Shown here piece by piece: positions 43,855 through 53,367 of a stretch of DNA of 64,000 nucleotides (positions are counted from its first letter, which is position 1; each line of letters opens with the position of its first letter). Under the pieces are notes generated by a model. It made no database searches and was not told where the DNA came from. It saw only the letters and a list, made by a program, of their open reading frames with translations. Made by a program: the position numbers and the translations under genes. Source of the DNA: Castellaniella sp. MT123 (lineage in GTDB: Bacteria > Pseudomonadota > Gammaproteobacteria > Burkholderiales > Burkholderiaceae_B); the NCBI RefSeq assembly GCF_039614765.1, contig NZ_CP154879.1, positions 1,984,001 to 2,048,000 of the forward strand, read 5' to 3'.

Positions 43855-44250
43855 ATGCGATTACTTCACACCATGCTGCGCATCGGCAACCTGGACCGTT
43901 CCCTGATGTTCTACACGGACGTCCTGGGCATGAAGCTGTTGCGTCGCAAGGACTATCCCGAAGGGCGCTTCACGCTGGCCTTCGTCGGCTACCAGGACGA
44001 GGCCGAGGGCGCGGTCATCGAACTGACCCATAACTGGGACACGGAAAAATACGATATCGGGGACGGCTATGGTCACATTGCCATCGAGGTCGAGGACGCC
44101 TACGACACCTGCGCCACCATCAAGACACGGGGCGGGCTGGTCGTGCGCGAGGCAGGCCCGATGAAACACGGCACCACGGTCATCGCCTTTGTGCAGGACC
44201 CCGACGGCTACAAGATCGAACTCATTCAGCACGGTGGACGCCAGGATTGA
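43855..44250 (+). CDS. gloA: Lactoylglutathione lyase (glyoxalase I)
   Basis: A 131-residue glyoxalase I that detoxifies methylglyoxal as its glutathione hemithioacetal. The ATG ([20 protein letters not shown]) has AAGGAT upstream. Nickel ligands of the E. coli-type enzyme are visible: H5, the glutamate in [10 protein letters not shown], the histidine in [11 protein letters not shown] and the last glutamate in [10 protein letters not shown]. Between this gene and rsmA lies a GCCGTCAC inverted repeat. Transcription is convergent with rsmA. The frame upstream of the ATG is not part of the gene. Confidence 0.95.
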   Translation: MRLLHTMLRIGNLDRSLMFYTDVLGMKLLRRKDYPEGRFTLAFVGYQDEAEGAVIELTHNWDTEKYDIGDGYGHIAIEVEDAYDTCATIKTRGGLVVREAGPMKHGTTVIAFVQDPDGYKIELIQHGGRQD

Positions 44251-44264
44251 TCGGCCGTCCGGAC

Positions 44265-44303
44265 GCCGTCACCACGGGCACCCGCCTCCAGCACAGTGAC
44301 GGC
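44265..44303. repeat. GCCGTCAC inverted repeat between convergent gloA and rsmA
   Basis: GCCGTCAC (44265-44272) and GTGACGGC (44296-44303) form an 8-base perfect stem with a 23-base loop. A direct third copy of the GCCGTCAC unit follows inside the rsmA end at 44310. It lies exactly between two convergent stops and may act as a weak bidirectional transcription stop. There is no T-tract. Confidence 0.35.
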
Positions 44304-45106
44304 TAGCGCGCCGTCACCCCGGACGCCACCAGCGCATCGGCAAGATCCATGAACTGCCCGACCGACAGTTCCTGCGGACGCGCCGTGGGTGCGATGCCCA
44401 GGGCGTCCCAATCCAGACGATCGGTCCAGGCACCCAGGCTGCCGCGTATCATCTTGCGGCGATGCTCGAACACCCGCGACACCAGTTGATCGAACACCGC
44501 CGGGTCGCGGGGCTGACGAAACGACCCCGCTGCCAGCGGACGCATGCGCACGATAGCCGACATGACCTTGGGCGGCGGGTCGAAAGCGGCGGGCGGCACG
44601 TCGAACAGATGCGTCATGCGATAGCGCGCCTGCAGCGTGACGGACAGACGGCCATACTGGCTGTCGCCCGGCCGCGCCACCATACGATCGATGACTTCAC
44701 GCTGCAGCATGAAATGCTGATCCCGGACCTGATCGGCCCAGCGCATCAAATGAAACAGCAGCGGGGTGGAAATGTTGTAGGGCAGATTGCCGACGATGCG
44801 CAGACGCGTTTCGGCGGGATCCGGCAGGATCGCCGCAAAATCCACCGTCAACGCGTCGGCCTCGACCACCCGCAGACGATCCTCGGTCCAGGTGGCGCGC
44901 AGACGCCGCGCCAGATCCCGGTCCAGTTCTACCGCCGTCAGCTGCTTCAGATGGTGCAGCAGTGGTGCTGTCAGGGCCGACAGGCCCGGGCCGATCTCGA
45001 TCATCAGATCGTCGGCCTGGGGATCGATGGCACGCACAATGGCATCCACGACCGATTCGTCGTGAAGAAAATGCTGCCCGAAGCGTTTGCGTGCCTGGTG
45101 AGCCAT
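44303..45106 (-). CDS. rsmA: 16S rRNA dimethyladenosine transferase (RsmA/KsgA)
   Basis: A 267-residue SAM-dependent methyltransferase that dimethylates A1518 and A1519 of 16S rRNA. Motifs: [20 protein letters not shown] at the start, [15 protein letters not shown] (SAM site), [16 protein letters not shown] (catalytic NLPY), and [13 protein letters not shown] in the C-terminal domain. It begins 5 bases after the surA stop on the same strand. In many proteobacteria pdxA sits between surA and rsmA; here it is missing. Sequence assignment is certain. Confidence 0.96.
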   Translation of the reverse strand: MAHQARKRFGQHFLHDESVVDAIVRAIDPQADDLMIEIGPGLSALTAPLLHHLKQLTAVELDRDLARRLRATWTEDRLRVVEADALTVDFAAILPDPAETRLRIVGNLPYNISTPLLFHLMRWADQVRDQHFMLQREVIDRMVARPGDSQYGRLSVTLQARYRMTHLFDVPPAAFDPPPKVMSAIVRMRPLAAGSFRQPRDPAVFDQLVSRVFEHRRKMIRGSLGAWTDRLDWDALGIAPTARPQELSVGQFMDLADALVASGVTAR

Positions 45107-45111
45107 CGTGC

Positions 45112-46626
45112 TTATTGCGTGCCCGAGCGGGTGTGTTCCAGCCGGTTGTCGATATAGGCTTGGCTGCGCAGTTGATCCAGCCAGTCCTCGTAGGCAGGGC
45201 CGATCCGGCGCTCCATCAGTTCGCGGCGCGCCTGCATGCGGCGGAATTCCTGCTCCATGTTTTTCGTGCGGCGGCCTTCGACCTGGATCAGATGCCAGCC
45301 AAAAGGCGATTTGACGGGTTCGCTGACCTGGTCGGGCTGCAGCGCGTTCATGGCCTGCTCGAAGGCCGGCACGGTATCCCCGGGATTTACCCAGCCCAGG
45401 TCGCCACCCTGCGGGGCGGATGCATCCTGGGAATAGCGCTTGGCGAGTTCCGCAAAGGATTCGCCGTGCTCGATGCGGGTGCGCAGGCCGCTGAGAATAC
45501 CGCGCGCCTTGTCGTCACTCATGACCTTGGAGGTCTTGATCAGGATGTGGCGGGCGTGCGTCTGCGTGACCATCATGGGGCCGGAAGCGGCCGCCGGCTG
45601 TCTGGCCGGCGTGGGTGTCGGCGCCGGTTGGGGTGCGGATGCCTTTTTCGGGGCGGGCCGCTGCGCGTATCCGCGCCGCACCACCTTCAGGATGTGGAAA
45701 CCCCGACCACTCTGGATGATGCCGCTGATCCCGCCCGCCGGCACATCGGCAATCGCGCGCACGAACAGATCCGGCCAGTCCTTCAGCGGCCGGATCCCCA
45801 TGTCGCCGCCCTGCAGGGCCTGGGGGCCGTTCGACGACGCCGCCGCCAGCCCGGCGAAATTCCCGCCGGATTTCAGCTTGCGCAGGATCGTCTCGGCCTG
45901 CTTGCGCTTTTCCGCCACGACGGAGCTGGCCGCGTAGTCGGGGACTTCAACCAGGATCTGGGCCAGCTCGACCAGCTCGGGTCCCGTCGGCACGGGGGCG
46001 GGTTCGGGCGCGGCCTCGGGCTGCGTCGGCGCGCCGGCAGCCGGCCCTACCGGCATGTCCGCATGGGACTGAAGGAACGCGTCCACGTCGCTGTCGCTGA
46101 TCGTGATGCGATCCTCGACGAAGCGCCGGCGCAGGGCATCGTCCTGGACCTGGGAACGCAGTTCCGACCGGTACTGATCCCAGCTCAGGCCGCTGGCCAG
46201 GACTTCCCGCTTGAGCTGATCGACGCCGATCCGGTTACGCTGGGCCACCGACCCGATGGCCTGATCCAGCTGGGCATCGGATATCTTGATGCCGACCTTC
46301 TGGGCTTCCTGGTCCTGCAAGGCCGAGTTGATCATCTGCTGCAGCACCTGACGCCGCAACACGGCATCCTCGGGCACCGGGATGCGCTGCTGCTGCATCT
46401 GACCGCGGACCTGGGCGGTCTTTTCAGACAGCTGCCCCAGAGTGATGACCTGCTTGTTGACGATGGCGGCGATCCCGTCCACGAACTGTTCCGTGGGCGC
46501 CGCCTGCGAGGCGGGCGCCACATGGCGGGGGGACGTCTTGGCCGCATGAGCGGGTACCAACGCGCTGCCGCCCAGCGCCACGGCCAGGGAAAGCACATAG
46601 GCGGGATGACGCAAGCCGGACATCAT
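45112..46626 (-). CDS. surA: Periplasmic chaperone/peptidyl-prolyl isomerase SurA
   Basis: A 504-residue SurA, the periplasmic chaperone for outer-membrane proteins. It has a signal peptide ([20 protein letters not shown], with AHA cleavage), an N-terminal SurA chaperone domain ([20 protein letters not shown], then [17 protein letters not shown]) and two parvulin PpiC domains. The first includes [13 protein letters not shown] and [11 protein letters not shown]; the second includes [15 protein letters not shown] and [19 protein letters not shown] Pro/Ala-rich linker separates them. Longer than E. coli SurA (428) because of inserted Pro/Ala segments. It overlaps the lptD stop by 4 bases, the conserved lptD-surA coupling. 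Confidence 0.94.
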   Translation of the reverse strand: MMSGLRHPAYVLSLAVALGGSALVPAHAAKTSPRHVAPASQAAPTEQFVDGIAAIVNKQVITLGQLSEKTAQVRGQMQQQRIPVPEDAVLRRQVLQQMINSALQDQEAQKVGIKISDAQLDQAIGSVAQRNRIGVDQLKREVLASGLSWDQYRSELRSQVQDDALRRRFVEDRITISDSDVDAFLQSHADMPVGPAAGAPTQPEAAPEPAPVPTGPELVELAQILVEVPDYAASSVVAEKRKQAETILRKLKSGGNFAGLAAASSNGPQALQGGDMGIRPLKDWPDLFVRAIADVPAGGISGIIQSGRGFHILKVVRRGYAQRPAPKKASAPQPAPTPTPARQPAAASGPMMVTQTHARHILIKTSKVMSDDKARGILSGLRTRIEHGESFAELAKRYSQDASAPQGGDLGWVNPGDTVPAFEQAMNALQPDQVSEPVKSPFGWHLIQVEGRRTKNMEQEFRRMQARRELMERRIGPAYEDWLDQLRSQAYIDNRLEHTRSGTQ

Positions 46627-48992
46627 TCGTACCTCTCGAAATTGGTTTTTTCAGGCGTGGGAGGAGTCACGGATTGATAACCCGTGATCCGATCAGACAG
46701 CAGTGACATGGGGTCGGTACCCAGCGATCCCAGGCCGGTGAGTTCCAGTTGCAGGAACAGCGCCGTATTGGTTACCTGCGCCGATACCGCATAGCGCTGC
46801 AGCACGGCCCGGGCAGCCCAGCCGCCATCACCACGATACTCGACCCCCACGATGGACTGGGTACTGCGCTTTTCGGTCAGGGAGTAATCATAACGGCCTA
46901 CGCCGAACCAACGCTGCGTCAGTGGCCACTGGCTGGTCACGCTGATTTGCTCGCGCGACTGCAGCGTCGTGCCCGGCGGCAGCGTCTGATAGGGGTCGGT
47001 ATACAGATTGGGATCGCGCTCGTAGCGATAGGACAGCGACATGGTGGCCAGCCGTTTGGGGCTCCACCGCACCCCGGAACTGAGCCGGCTGCGCTTGATG
47101 GTGTCATGATCGAACTGGCCGTCGAAATACACCGAGAACCGGTCGGTCAGCGCGGCATTCGCCCCCATCAGATAATCCGATTCCGTGGCCTTGCGCGGGG
47201 TCTGGCTGGGCAGCGTGACCTGTTGGTCGGTGAAATAGAAACGCTGCGCCGCCGACAGCGACAGCCGCTCGAAGCCCGTGTCCGCATCCAGCCAGCGGGT
47301 CGTCAGCCCGGTGGTCAGCTGATTGGCATTGGCGATCCGGTCCCAGCCGCCGCTGAAGATGTTCTCGTCGAAGGCCTGCTGATAGCTGAAAGTGGCCATC
47401 CCGGTATCGAAGACCGGCAGACCGGACTGATCGCGGTAAGGGACGTACAGATAATACAGGCGAGGCTCCAGCGTCTGGATCGCCGCGTTGCCGAACAGCG
47501 AAGCATCGCGTTCCAGTGTCAGGCCGGTATCCACCGAGGCAATCGGCAGCACGCGTGACTGCACGCGCGGACGCCCCTGCAATTCGGGTGGCAGGCCCTG
47601 GATTTCGCCATAGAACCAGTCTGTCTGGTACTGGCTCATGTGCAGGCCGATCTTCGGTGTCAGGTAGGCGCCTGGGGTCACGAAGGGGCGCGAGATCGAG
47701 GTATAGGACGTCAGGCGGGTGCCATTGGGCATCAGACGCTTGCCGGACAGAGTCGGGAAGGCATCCCCCTGATAGATCGGCGCCATGAAACGCGTCGCGT
47801 AATTGTCCGACACCACGTCGAACCCGTTCCAGCCATAATGCTGGGCCCGGAAATACAGTTCCGGCAATTTGTCGTAGGGCGGCGCCAGGAACGACCCCGT
47901 GCTGTCCTGCAAAGTCTGGTATTTATAGAACTGCAGCGATCCGCTGAAATGACTGCCATTGCTCCAGGAGAGCAGCGCCTGACTGGGCATGTAGGTGATC
48001 GCCGCGTCGGTCAGCCCGAACGACGAAAAATCGCGGAAATAATTGTCGTCCGAAACCCGGCGCGCATCGAGATAGAGCTGCACGCCATGGCCCAGATCTT
48101 CGGTGTGCTGCGTCGAGTACAGCCAGCGCGCGTCCCCGGTTTGACGGTCGTGCATGATGTAGGTGCCGAACAACTCGGAATGCGACGATTCCCCCAGGTG
48201 CCGGAATTCGGTTCCCATCAGCAGGCCGCGCTTGCCGAGAAAGCGCGGATAGAGCGTGGCATCGTAGTTCGGGGCCAGATTCAGATAATACGGCGTGGTG
48301 ATTTCCAGGCCGCTGTTGCTGGACGTGCCGTATGTCGGTATCAGGAAGCCGCTCTTGCGTTCCCGGCCCAACGGAAACGTCAGGTACGGCGAATACAGGA
48401 TGGGAACGCCCTTGAAGCGCAGGACCCCGTTGCGGGCCGCGCCTTCGTGCTCATCAAAATACAGATCCACCCGGCTGGCATCGATGTACCAGGCCGGATC
48501 CGGCCCGTTCCAGCCCGTGTAATGCACGTCCTTCAGACGCACGTGCTGCCGGCTGAGGATGTCGGCGTGCACGGCCTCGCCCTGGCCGCCCGTGGCGCCC
48601 AGCCAGAATCGCGGCGCCTCGACCACGCCCTGGCTGGTGTGGACGTTAAAGCGCAGGCGAGGGCCTTCGACGATATTGCCATCGCGCATCAACAGCCCGT
48701 TGCCGCGAACGTCGGTCTCGCCGGTCGCCTGGTCGTAATCGATGCGGTCGCCCTTCACCACGCCATCGAGCCTGCGCACCTGAGCGTTGCCCCGCAGGAT
48801 CACGCGCCCCCCCGTCTCGCGGGTCATGTCATCGCCGATCAGAAACGACGGCAGGGCGTCGTCCTTCAGGCGCGGATGCAGACGCAGACCGTCGACCATG
48901 CGCAACCCCTCGGCCTTGGCCGGGGGTTCGACAGCCAGCGCCGGCGCGGACAAGGCGGCGCTCAGGAGGAGGATGCGGCTGATCCAATGCAC
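46623..48992 (-). CDS. lptD: LPS-assembly outer membrane protein LptD
   Basis: A 789-residue outer-membrane beta-barrel that inserts LPS into the outer leaflet with LptE. The start is GTG (VHWISRILLLSAALSAPALA), giving a signal peptide; an ATG far upstream would add a non-signal extension. The N-terminal OstA/LptA-like domain (RETGGRVILRGNAQVRRLDG, then DRIDYDQATGETDVRGNG) is followed by a long barrel with GRERKSGFLIPTYGTSSNSG and LGLE-type aromatic strands. No obvious cysteine pairs typical of E. coli LptD are seen, as in other beta-proteobacteria. It is divergent from amgK and coupled to surA. Assignment is firm. Confidence 0.95.
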   Translation of the reverse strand: MHWISRILLLSAALSAPALAVEPPAKAEGLRMVDGLRLHPRLKDDALPSFLIGDDMTRETGGRVILRGNAQVRRLDGVVKGDRIDYDQATGETDVRGNGLLMRDGNIVEGPRLRFNVHTSQGVVEAPRFWLGATGGQGEAVHADILSRQHVRLKDVHYTGWNGPDPAWYIDASRVDLYFDEHEGAARNGVLRFKGVPILYSPYLTFPLGRERKSGFLIPTYGTSSNSGLEITTPYYLNLAPNYDATLYPRFLGKRGLLMGTEFRHLGESSHSELFGTYIMHDRQTGDARWLYSTQHTEDLGHGVQLYLDARRVSDDNYFRDFSSFGLTDAAITYMPSQALLSWSNGSHFSGSLQFYKYQTLQDSTGSFLAPPYDKLPELYFRAQHYGWNGFDVVSDNYATRFMAPIYQGDAFPTLSGKRLMPNGTRLTSYTSISRPFVTPGAYLTPKIGLHMSQYQTDWFYGEIQGLPPELQGRPRVQSRVLPIASVDTGLTLERDASLFGNAAIQTLEPRLYYLYVPYRDQSGLPVFDTGMATFSYQQAFDENIFSGGWDRIANANQLTTGLTTRWLDADTGFERLSLSAAQRFYFTDQQVTLPSQTPRKATESDYLMGANAALTDRFSVYFDGQFDHDTIKRSRLSSGVRWSPKRLATMSLSYRYERDPNLYTDPYQTLPPGTTLQSREQISVTSQWPLTQRWFGVGRYDYSLTEKRSTQSIVGVEYRGDGGWAARAVLQRYAVSAQVTNTALFLQLELTGLGSLGTDPMSLLSDRITGYQSVTPPTPEKTNFERYE

Positions 48993-49132
48993 GAAGACGG
49001 GGTCCCCTAAAACAGGATGGTGACAGAAAGCCGCCGATCCGCGCACCACACCGACCAGCGACCCAGTATTATAGAGAAGCCGCGCCCCCTGCGTACGCGA
49101 CCAGCCATTTGTCATTTCCCCCGATCACCCTC

Positions 49133-50182
49133 ATGACCGTCACTGAACTTCCGGATTCGCGCCTGGAGGCGCTGCATCACTGGCTGCGCCAGCAGCCCGC
49201 CACGCGGGGCCTGGACCCCGCCTCGCTGACCCCCGTGTCGGGCGACGCCAGCTTCCGCCGCTACTTCCGCATCCAGACCGCGGATGGCCCCCTGATCGTG
49301 ATGGACGCTCCACCGCCGCACGAGGACTGCGGGCCGTTCGTCCGGATCGCCCAGCGGCTGTCCGACGGCGGCCTGCGCGTGCCGGTCGTCCACGCGCAGG
49401 ATCTGTCCCAAGGCTTCCTGCTGCTCAGCGACCTGGGCAACCAGACGTTCTACGAGGCCATCCGGGACGGCCTGGGCCAGGACGAAACAGCCCTGCAGCA
49501 CCACATGCGCGGCGCATTGCGGGCCCTGGTCGCGCTGCAGCAATGCCCCGCCGACGGGCTGCCGGTCTACGACGAGGCCCGGCTACTGCAGGAACTGGAT
49601 CTGTTCCCGCAGTGGTATCTGCAGGTCCACCACAAACACACGCCGGATGCCGACACGCAAACCAGGCTGACGCGGATCTTCGCCCTGCTGGCCCGGCAAG
49701 CGTGCGCCCAGCCACAGGTCTTCGTCCACCGCGATTTCCATTCGCCGAACCTCATGATCGGCACGGGCGCGCCCGACTTCATCCCCGGCGTGATCGATTT
49801 TCAGGATGCGTTGCAGGGGCCGCTCAGCTACGACATCGCATCCCTGGTGATGGACGCCCGCACCACCTGGGACGAACCGCAGCAGCTGGACTGGGCCATC
49901 CGCTACTGGGAATATGCCCGCGCCGCGGGCCTGCCCGTCCCGGCGGATTTCGCGCAATTCCATCTGGAATACGAATGGATGGGCCTGCAGCGCAACCTGC
50001 GGATCCTGGGCGTCTTCGCCCGCCTGTCGCATCGCGACGGCAAGCATCACTATCTGGACCATATGCCCCGGGTACTGACCTACGTGCGCCAGGTCGCGGG
50101 GCGCTATACCGTGTTTCATCCGCTGCTGCGTCTGCTGGACCAGGTCGAGCAAGTCCCCGCCCGTCAGGGGTATTCCTTCTGA
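49133..50182 (+). CDS. amgK: N-acetylmuramate/N-acetylglucosamine kinase (AmgK)
   Basis: A 349-residue aminoglycoside-phosphotransferase-fold kinase that phosphorylates MurNAc at C1 in the anabolic peptidoglycan recycling route. Kinase motifs: SGDASFRRYFRI (nucleotide loop), the Brenner motif VFVHRDFHSPNLMIG and GVIDFQDALQGPLSYD with the metal aspartate. The AmgK group also has ILGVFARLSHRDGK and YLDHMPRV. The ATG at 49133 is preferred over an in-frame TTG upstream. Its stop overlaps murU by one base (TGATG), and the pair is divergent from lptD, an arrangement known in Pseudomonas and other proteobacteria. Confidence 0.93.
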   Translation: MTVTELPDSRLEALHHWLRQQPATRGLDPASLTPVSGDASFRRYFRIQTADGPLIVMDAPPPHEDCGPFVRIAQRLSDGGLRVPVVHAQDLSQGFLLLSDLGNQTFYEAIRDGLGQDETALQHHMRGALRALVALQQCPADGLPVYDEARLLQELDLFPQWYLQVHHKHTPDADTQTRLTRIFALLARQACAQPQVFVHRDFHSPNLMIGTGAPDFIPGVIDFQDALQGPLSYDIASLVMDARTTWDEPQQLDWAIRYWEYARAAGLPVPADFAQFHLEYEWMGLQRNLRILGVFARLSHRDGKHHYLDHMPRVLTYVRQVAGRYTVFHPLLRLLDQVEQVPARQGYSF

Positions 50183-50895
50183 TGCGGGCCATGATCCTGG
50201 CTGCGGGGCGCGGCGAACGGATGCGCCCGCTGACCGACACCTGCCCCAAACCCCTGTTGCCGGTGGGCGGACAGCCGCTCATCGTCTGGCATCTGCGGCG
50301 GCTGGCCCATGCCGGCATCACCGACATCCTGATCAATCATGCCTGGCTGGGCGATCGGATCGAGGCGGCGCTGGGCGACGGCGGTGCCTGGGGCGTGCGC
50401 CTGCGCTATTCGGCCGAATCGCCCGCCCTGGAGACAGCCGGCGGGATCGCCCACGCGCTGCCCTTCTTTCAGGAACAGCCGTTTCTGGTCGTCAACGGGG
50501 ATATCTGGTGCGACTGGGATCCGGCCCGGGCACATAGCTGGGCAGCGGATCTGGCCGATACGACGCAGGCCCACCTGCTGCTGGTGGACAACCCCACCCA
50601 CCACCCCGAGGGTGATTTCACACGGCAGGCGGACGGCACCGTGACGCCACCGCCACCGGGCGCCACCACCCTGACCTTTGCGGGAATCGGCCTGTACCGC
50701 CCGTCGCTGTTCACCGGGACGGATCCAGATCGCGCCGCCCCGCTGGCGCCGCTGCTGCGCCGGGCCATGACCCACCAGGCCGTGACCGGTGAGCGCCACC
50801 CGGGCTGCTGGGTGGATGTCGGCACGCCCGAGCGCCTGGACCGGCTGGACCAGTTGCTGCGCCACCCGCACGGCGCACACCCAGCCCTGCGATAA
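50182..50895 (+). CDS. murU: N-acetylmuramate alpha-1-phosphate uridylyltransferase (MurU)
   Basis: A 237-residue nucleotidyltransferase that makes UDP-MurNAc from MurNAc-1-phosphate, bypassing MurA and thus fosfomycin-sensitive synthesis in organisms with this route. Motifs: MILAAGRGERMRPLTDTCPK (G-x-G-x-R-x-P-K nucleotide site), NHAWLGDRIEAALG, ETAGGIAHALPFF, LVVNGDIWCDWD and the C-terminal WVDVGTPERLDRL. It is coupled to amgK. Length matches MurU rather than longer GlmU/RmlA enzymes. Confidence 0.93.
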   Translation: MRAMILAAGRGERMRPLTDTCPKPLLPVGGQPLIVWHLRRLAHAGITDILINHAWLGDRIEAALGDGGAWGVRLRYSAESPALETAGGIAHALPFFQEQPFLVVNGDIWCDWDPARAHSWAADLADTTQAHLLLVDNPTHHPEGDFTRQADGTVTPPPPGATTLTFAGIGLYRPSLFTGTDPDRAAPLAPLLRRAMTHQAVTGERHPGCWVDVGTPERLDRLDQLLRHPHGAHPALR

Positions 50896-51048
50896 GCGGG
50901 CTGCTACACTCGACCACGGACACGGATCCCGACCTGTCCAGTTCTGGCAATTCGCAACCGTCTGTAGACCATCCGGCGACAGCAGCGGCAAACCGTTTAT
51001 GCTTATGGGTTTCGGTACCATGCTCCTAGCCGCTTCAGGAATTCCGTC

Positions 51049-51768
51049 ATGTCTTTTGGCCCTAACCGCCCAACCTTCAAACCCACCCCGTATGGCTATA
51101 CCCGGCGCAGCCGCGGCATCCCGCGCTGGCTGCTGCTGCTGATCACCGGCATCGTGCTGGGTGCCGGTGGTGTGCTGTTCCTGCAGCGCAGCTACGGCCC
51201 GCAGCGCCTGACCGTCGAGCAGTCCGAGCAGCTGCGCATGGACCTGAACACCGCCAGCCTGGAAAACCAGCGTCTGTCCAATGAATCCAAGACGCTGCAC
51301 CAGGATCTGAAACAGGCCCAGGAAACGCAAAAGGATGAAAGCACCCGCGTCGAGCAGTTGCGCAAACACGCCACCGACATGGAATCAGGCGTCGCCAGCC
51401 TGCTCGCCGCCATCCCGCCGGATCCGCGCGGCACCTCGCCCGGCATCCGCTACACCGACATGAGCGTGCATCCCGACGGCCTGCATTATCAGGTGCTGCT
51501 GATCCAGGAACCCGCCAAGGGCCAGACCGATATCGCCAACCTGAAGGGCAACGTCAAGCTGATCGGCATCGGCAGCTACCCCAACGGCAACACGGCCTAT
51601 GTCGACCTGGGCACCCAAAGCCTGGACATGGGGCGCTATATCGTCATCCAGGGTCAGGCGGAACTGCCAAAGGCCTATCGCCTGCGTCAGGTGACCGTCC
51701 AGGTCCTGGCGGACGGATCCGACAAGATCATTGCCACGCGCACCGTCCGGGCCACCGTCGCGCGCTGA
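51049..51768 (+). CDS. Conserved single-pass membrane protein, function unknown
   Basis: A 239-residue protein I cannot assign to a function; it resembles uncharacterised beta-proteobacterial proteins of the DUF6776 type. A basic N-terminus (TRRSRGIPR) precedes one transmembrane helix (about residues 27-46, WLLLLITGIVLGAGGVLFLQ). Next is a polar coiled-coil-like stretch of about 50 residues (roughly 55-105, rich in E, Q and K), then a beta-rich C-terminal domain beginning near SPGIRYTDMSVHPDGLHYQ. The topology suggests an inner-membrane anchor with a periplasmic domain. It is convergent with the glnQ-like gene, 7 bases apart, and no partner gene is coupled to it. Confidence 0.75.
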   Translation: MSFGPNRPTFKPTPYGYTRRSRGIPRWLLLLITGIVLGAGGVLFLQRSYGPQRLTVEQSEQLRMDLNTASLENQRLSNESKTLHQDLKQAQETQKDESTRVEQLRKHATDMESGVASLLAAIPPDPRGTSPGIRYTDMSVHPDGLHYQVLLIQEPAKGQTDIANLKGNVKLIGIGSYPNGNTAYVDLGTQSLDMGRYIVIQGQAELPKAYRLRQVTVQVLADGSDKIIATRTVRATVAR

Positions 51769-51775
51769 CACCCGA

Positions 51776-52504
51776 TCAAGACACGTGCTGAAGGAAATCC
51801 CGCAGCCGCTGGCTGGGCGGGTGGCTGAGCAGGGTTTCGGGGACGCCGTCCTCGGCGATCTTGCCCTGATCCATAAAGATCAGCCGGCTGCCGACCTTGC
51901 GGGCAAATTCCATTTCATGCGTGACCACGATCATGGTCATGCCTTCCTCGGCCACATCCTGCATCACTCTCAGGACCTCGTGGCGCAATTCGGGATCCAG
52001 TGCCGAGGTGGGCTCGTCGAACAGCATCAGCATAGGCTTGATGGCCAGCGCCCGGGCAATGGCAACCCGCTGCTGCTGCCCGCCCGAGAGCTGTCCGGGA
52101 TAATGGCCGGCACGTTCGGCCAAGCCGACCTTGCGCAGCAGTTCCTGCGCCTGCTCTCGTGCCTGGGCCTTGGACGTCCCCCGGGTATGGAGCGGGCCAA
52201 ACATGACGTTTTCCAGCGCGGTCAGCTGCGGAAACAAATTGAACTGCTGAAATACCATGCCGGCCTCGCGGCGCAATTCGCGAACCTGCGAGGCCTTGCC
52301 GTGAACGCTGTGTCCGTTGACGACGATGTCACCGCCCTGGATCGTTTCCAGGACGTTGATGCAACGCAGGAAGGTCGATTTGCCCGACCCGGAAGGACCG
52401 ACGACAACCACGACCTCGCCGGGATCGATGGATAGACTGATCCCATCGAGCACGACGTTCTCGCCAAAACATTTGGTGACGTTCTTGAACTCGACGATGC
52501 TCAT
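51776..52504 (-). CDS. glnQ: Polar amino acid ABC transporter ATP-binding protein (GlnQ-like)
   Basis: A 242-residue ABC ATPase energising amino-acid uptake. Walker A is [20 protein letters not shown], the Q-loop [19 protein letters not shown], the signature [20 protein letters not shown], Walker [21 protein letters not shown], and the switch histidine [12 protein letters not shown]. These match the GlnQ/HisP/ArtP group. Its start overlaps the permease stop by 4 bases. The substrate is unspecified by the ATPase; the binding protein suggests a polar amino acid such as glutamine. Confidence 0.93.
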   Translation of the reverse strand: MSIVEFKNVTKCFGENVVLDGISLSIDPGEVVVVVGPSGSGKSTFLRCINVLETIQGGDIVVNGHSVHGKASQVRELRREAGMVFQQFNLFPQLTALENVMFGPLHTRGTSKAQAREQAQELLRKVGLAERAGHYPGQLSGGQQQRVAIARALAIKPMLMLFDEPTSALDPELRHEVLRVMQDVAEEGMTMIVVTHEMEFARKVGSRLIFMDQGKIAEDGVPETLLSHPPSQRLRDFLQHVS

Positions 52505-53340
52505 ACGATGCGCGTCCTGTGTTCAATGAATTTGAGCGCCAGCGCGATGAAGCCAGTCATGATCAGGTAGATTACCGCGACCGCCGCCCAGATCTCGACG
52601 GCACGGAAATTGCCGGCGATGATTTCCTGGCCCTGGCGGGTCAGCTCGGCCACACCGATGACAATGAACAGCGAGGAATCCTTCAGGCTGATGATGCACT
52701 GATTGCCCATCGTGGGAATCATGCGCCGCAGCGCCACCGGGCCGATGATATGCGCCAGGATCTTGTAGAACGGCAACCCCATGGCCTGACCGGCTTCCTG
52801 GAGGCCCTTGGGGACCGACAGCAGGCCGCCGCGCACGATCTCGGCGATATAGGCGCCAGAATTGATCATCAGCGTGAAGACGGCCGCCGTGAAGCCGTCG
52901 ATGCGCAGATTGACGAGCAGCGGCAGGGCGAAGTAGATGAACATCACCTGCACGACAATCGGCGTGCCGCGCATCAGCAGGATGTAAATCTGGGCGATGA
53001 TCGACAGCACGACCGGAATCCAGGCCAGACAACGCCACAGGACGACCGCCAGCACCGCCAGCCGCACTGCCCAGGAAATTTCCGGCGCCACACCGGCCAG
53101 CGGACCGCTGCTAAGCCAGGACGACAGCCGCAGCAGCGCATAGACGACGACCAGCGCCAGGACGGTCCAGGCCAGGTTGCGGCGCGTGACCGGAATGGGC
53201 ACATAGGTGACCACCACGCCGGCCAGCCCGCCGATGATCGTGCCACCCACCAGACCCAGGACCGTGATCTGGATCGTCATCCAGGCACCGGCCATGAGGT
53301 CCGGCCAAGCTGCCCAGATAGCGGACCATTCGAAAGTCAC
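52501..53340 (-). CDS. glnP: Polar amino acid ABC transporter permease (GlnP/HisM-type) with inserted segment
   Basis: A 279-residue inner-membrane permease, GTG start ([19 protein letters not shown]). It matches the HisM/GlnP family: [20 protein letters not shown], the ABC-permease EAA loop [27 protein letters not shown] and the C-terminal [21 protein letters not shown]. It is about 55-60 residues longer than typical (about 220), because an inserted stretch at roughly residues 50-115 adds two hydrophobic segments ([20 protein letters not shown] and [20 protein letters not shown]). The gene overlaps glnQ by 4 bases and starts 27 bases after glnH. Substrate by association with GlnH-type receptor. 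Confidence 0.9.
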   Translation of the reverse strand: MTFEWSAIWAAWPDLMAGAWMTIQITVLGLVGGTIIGGLAGVVVTYVPIPVTRRNLAWTVLALVVVYALLRLSSWLSSGPLAGVAPEISWAVRLAVLAVVLWRCLAWIPVVLSIIAQIYILLMRGTPIVVQVMFIYFALPLLVNLRIDGFTAAVFTLMINSGAYIAEIVRGGLLSVPKGLQEAGQAMGLPFYKILAHIIGPVALRRMIPTMGNQCIISLKDSSLFIVIGVAELTRQGQEIIAGNFRAVEIWAAVAVIYLIMTGFIALALKFIEHRTRIV

Positions 53341-53367
53341 AGAATCACCCTATCGGCGACGGAAGCG

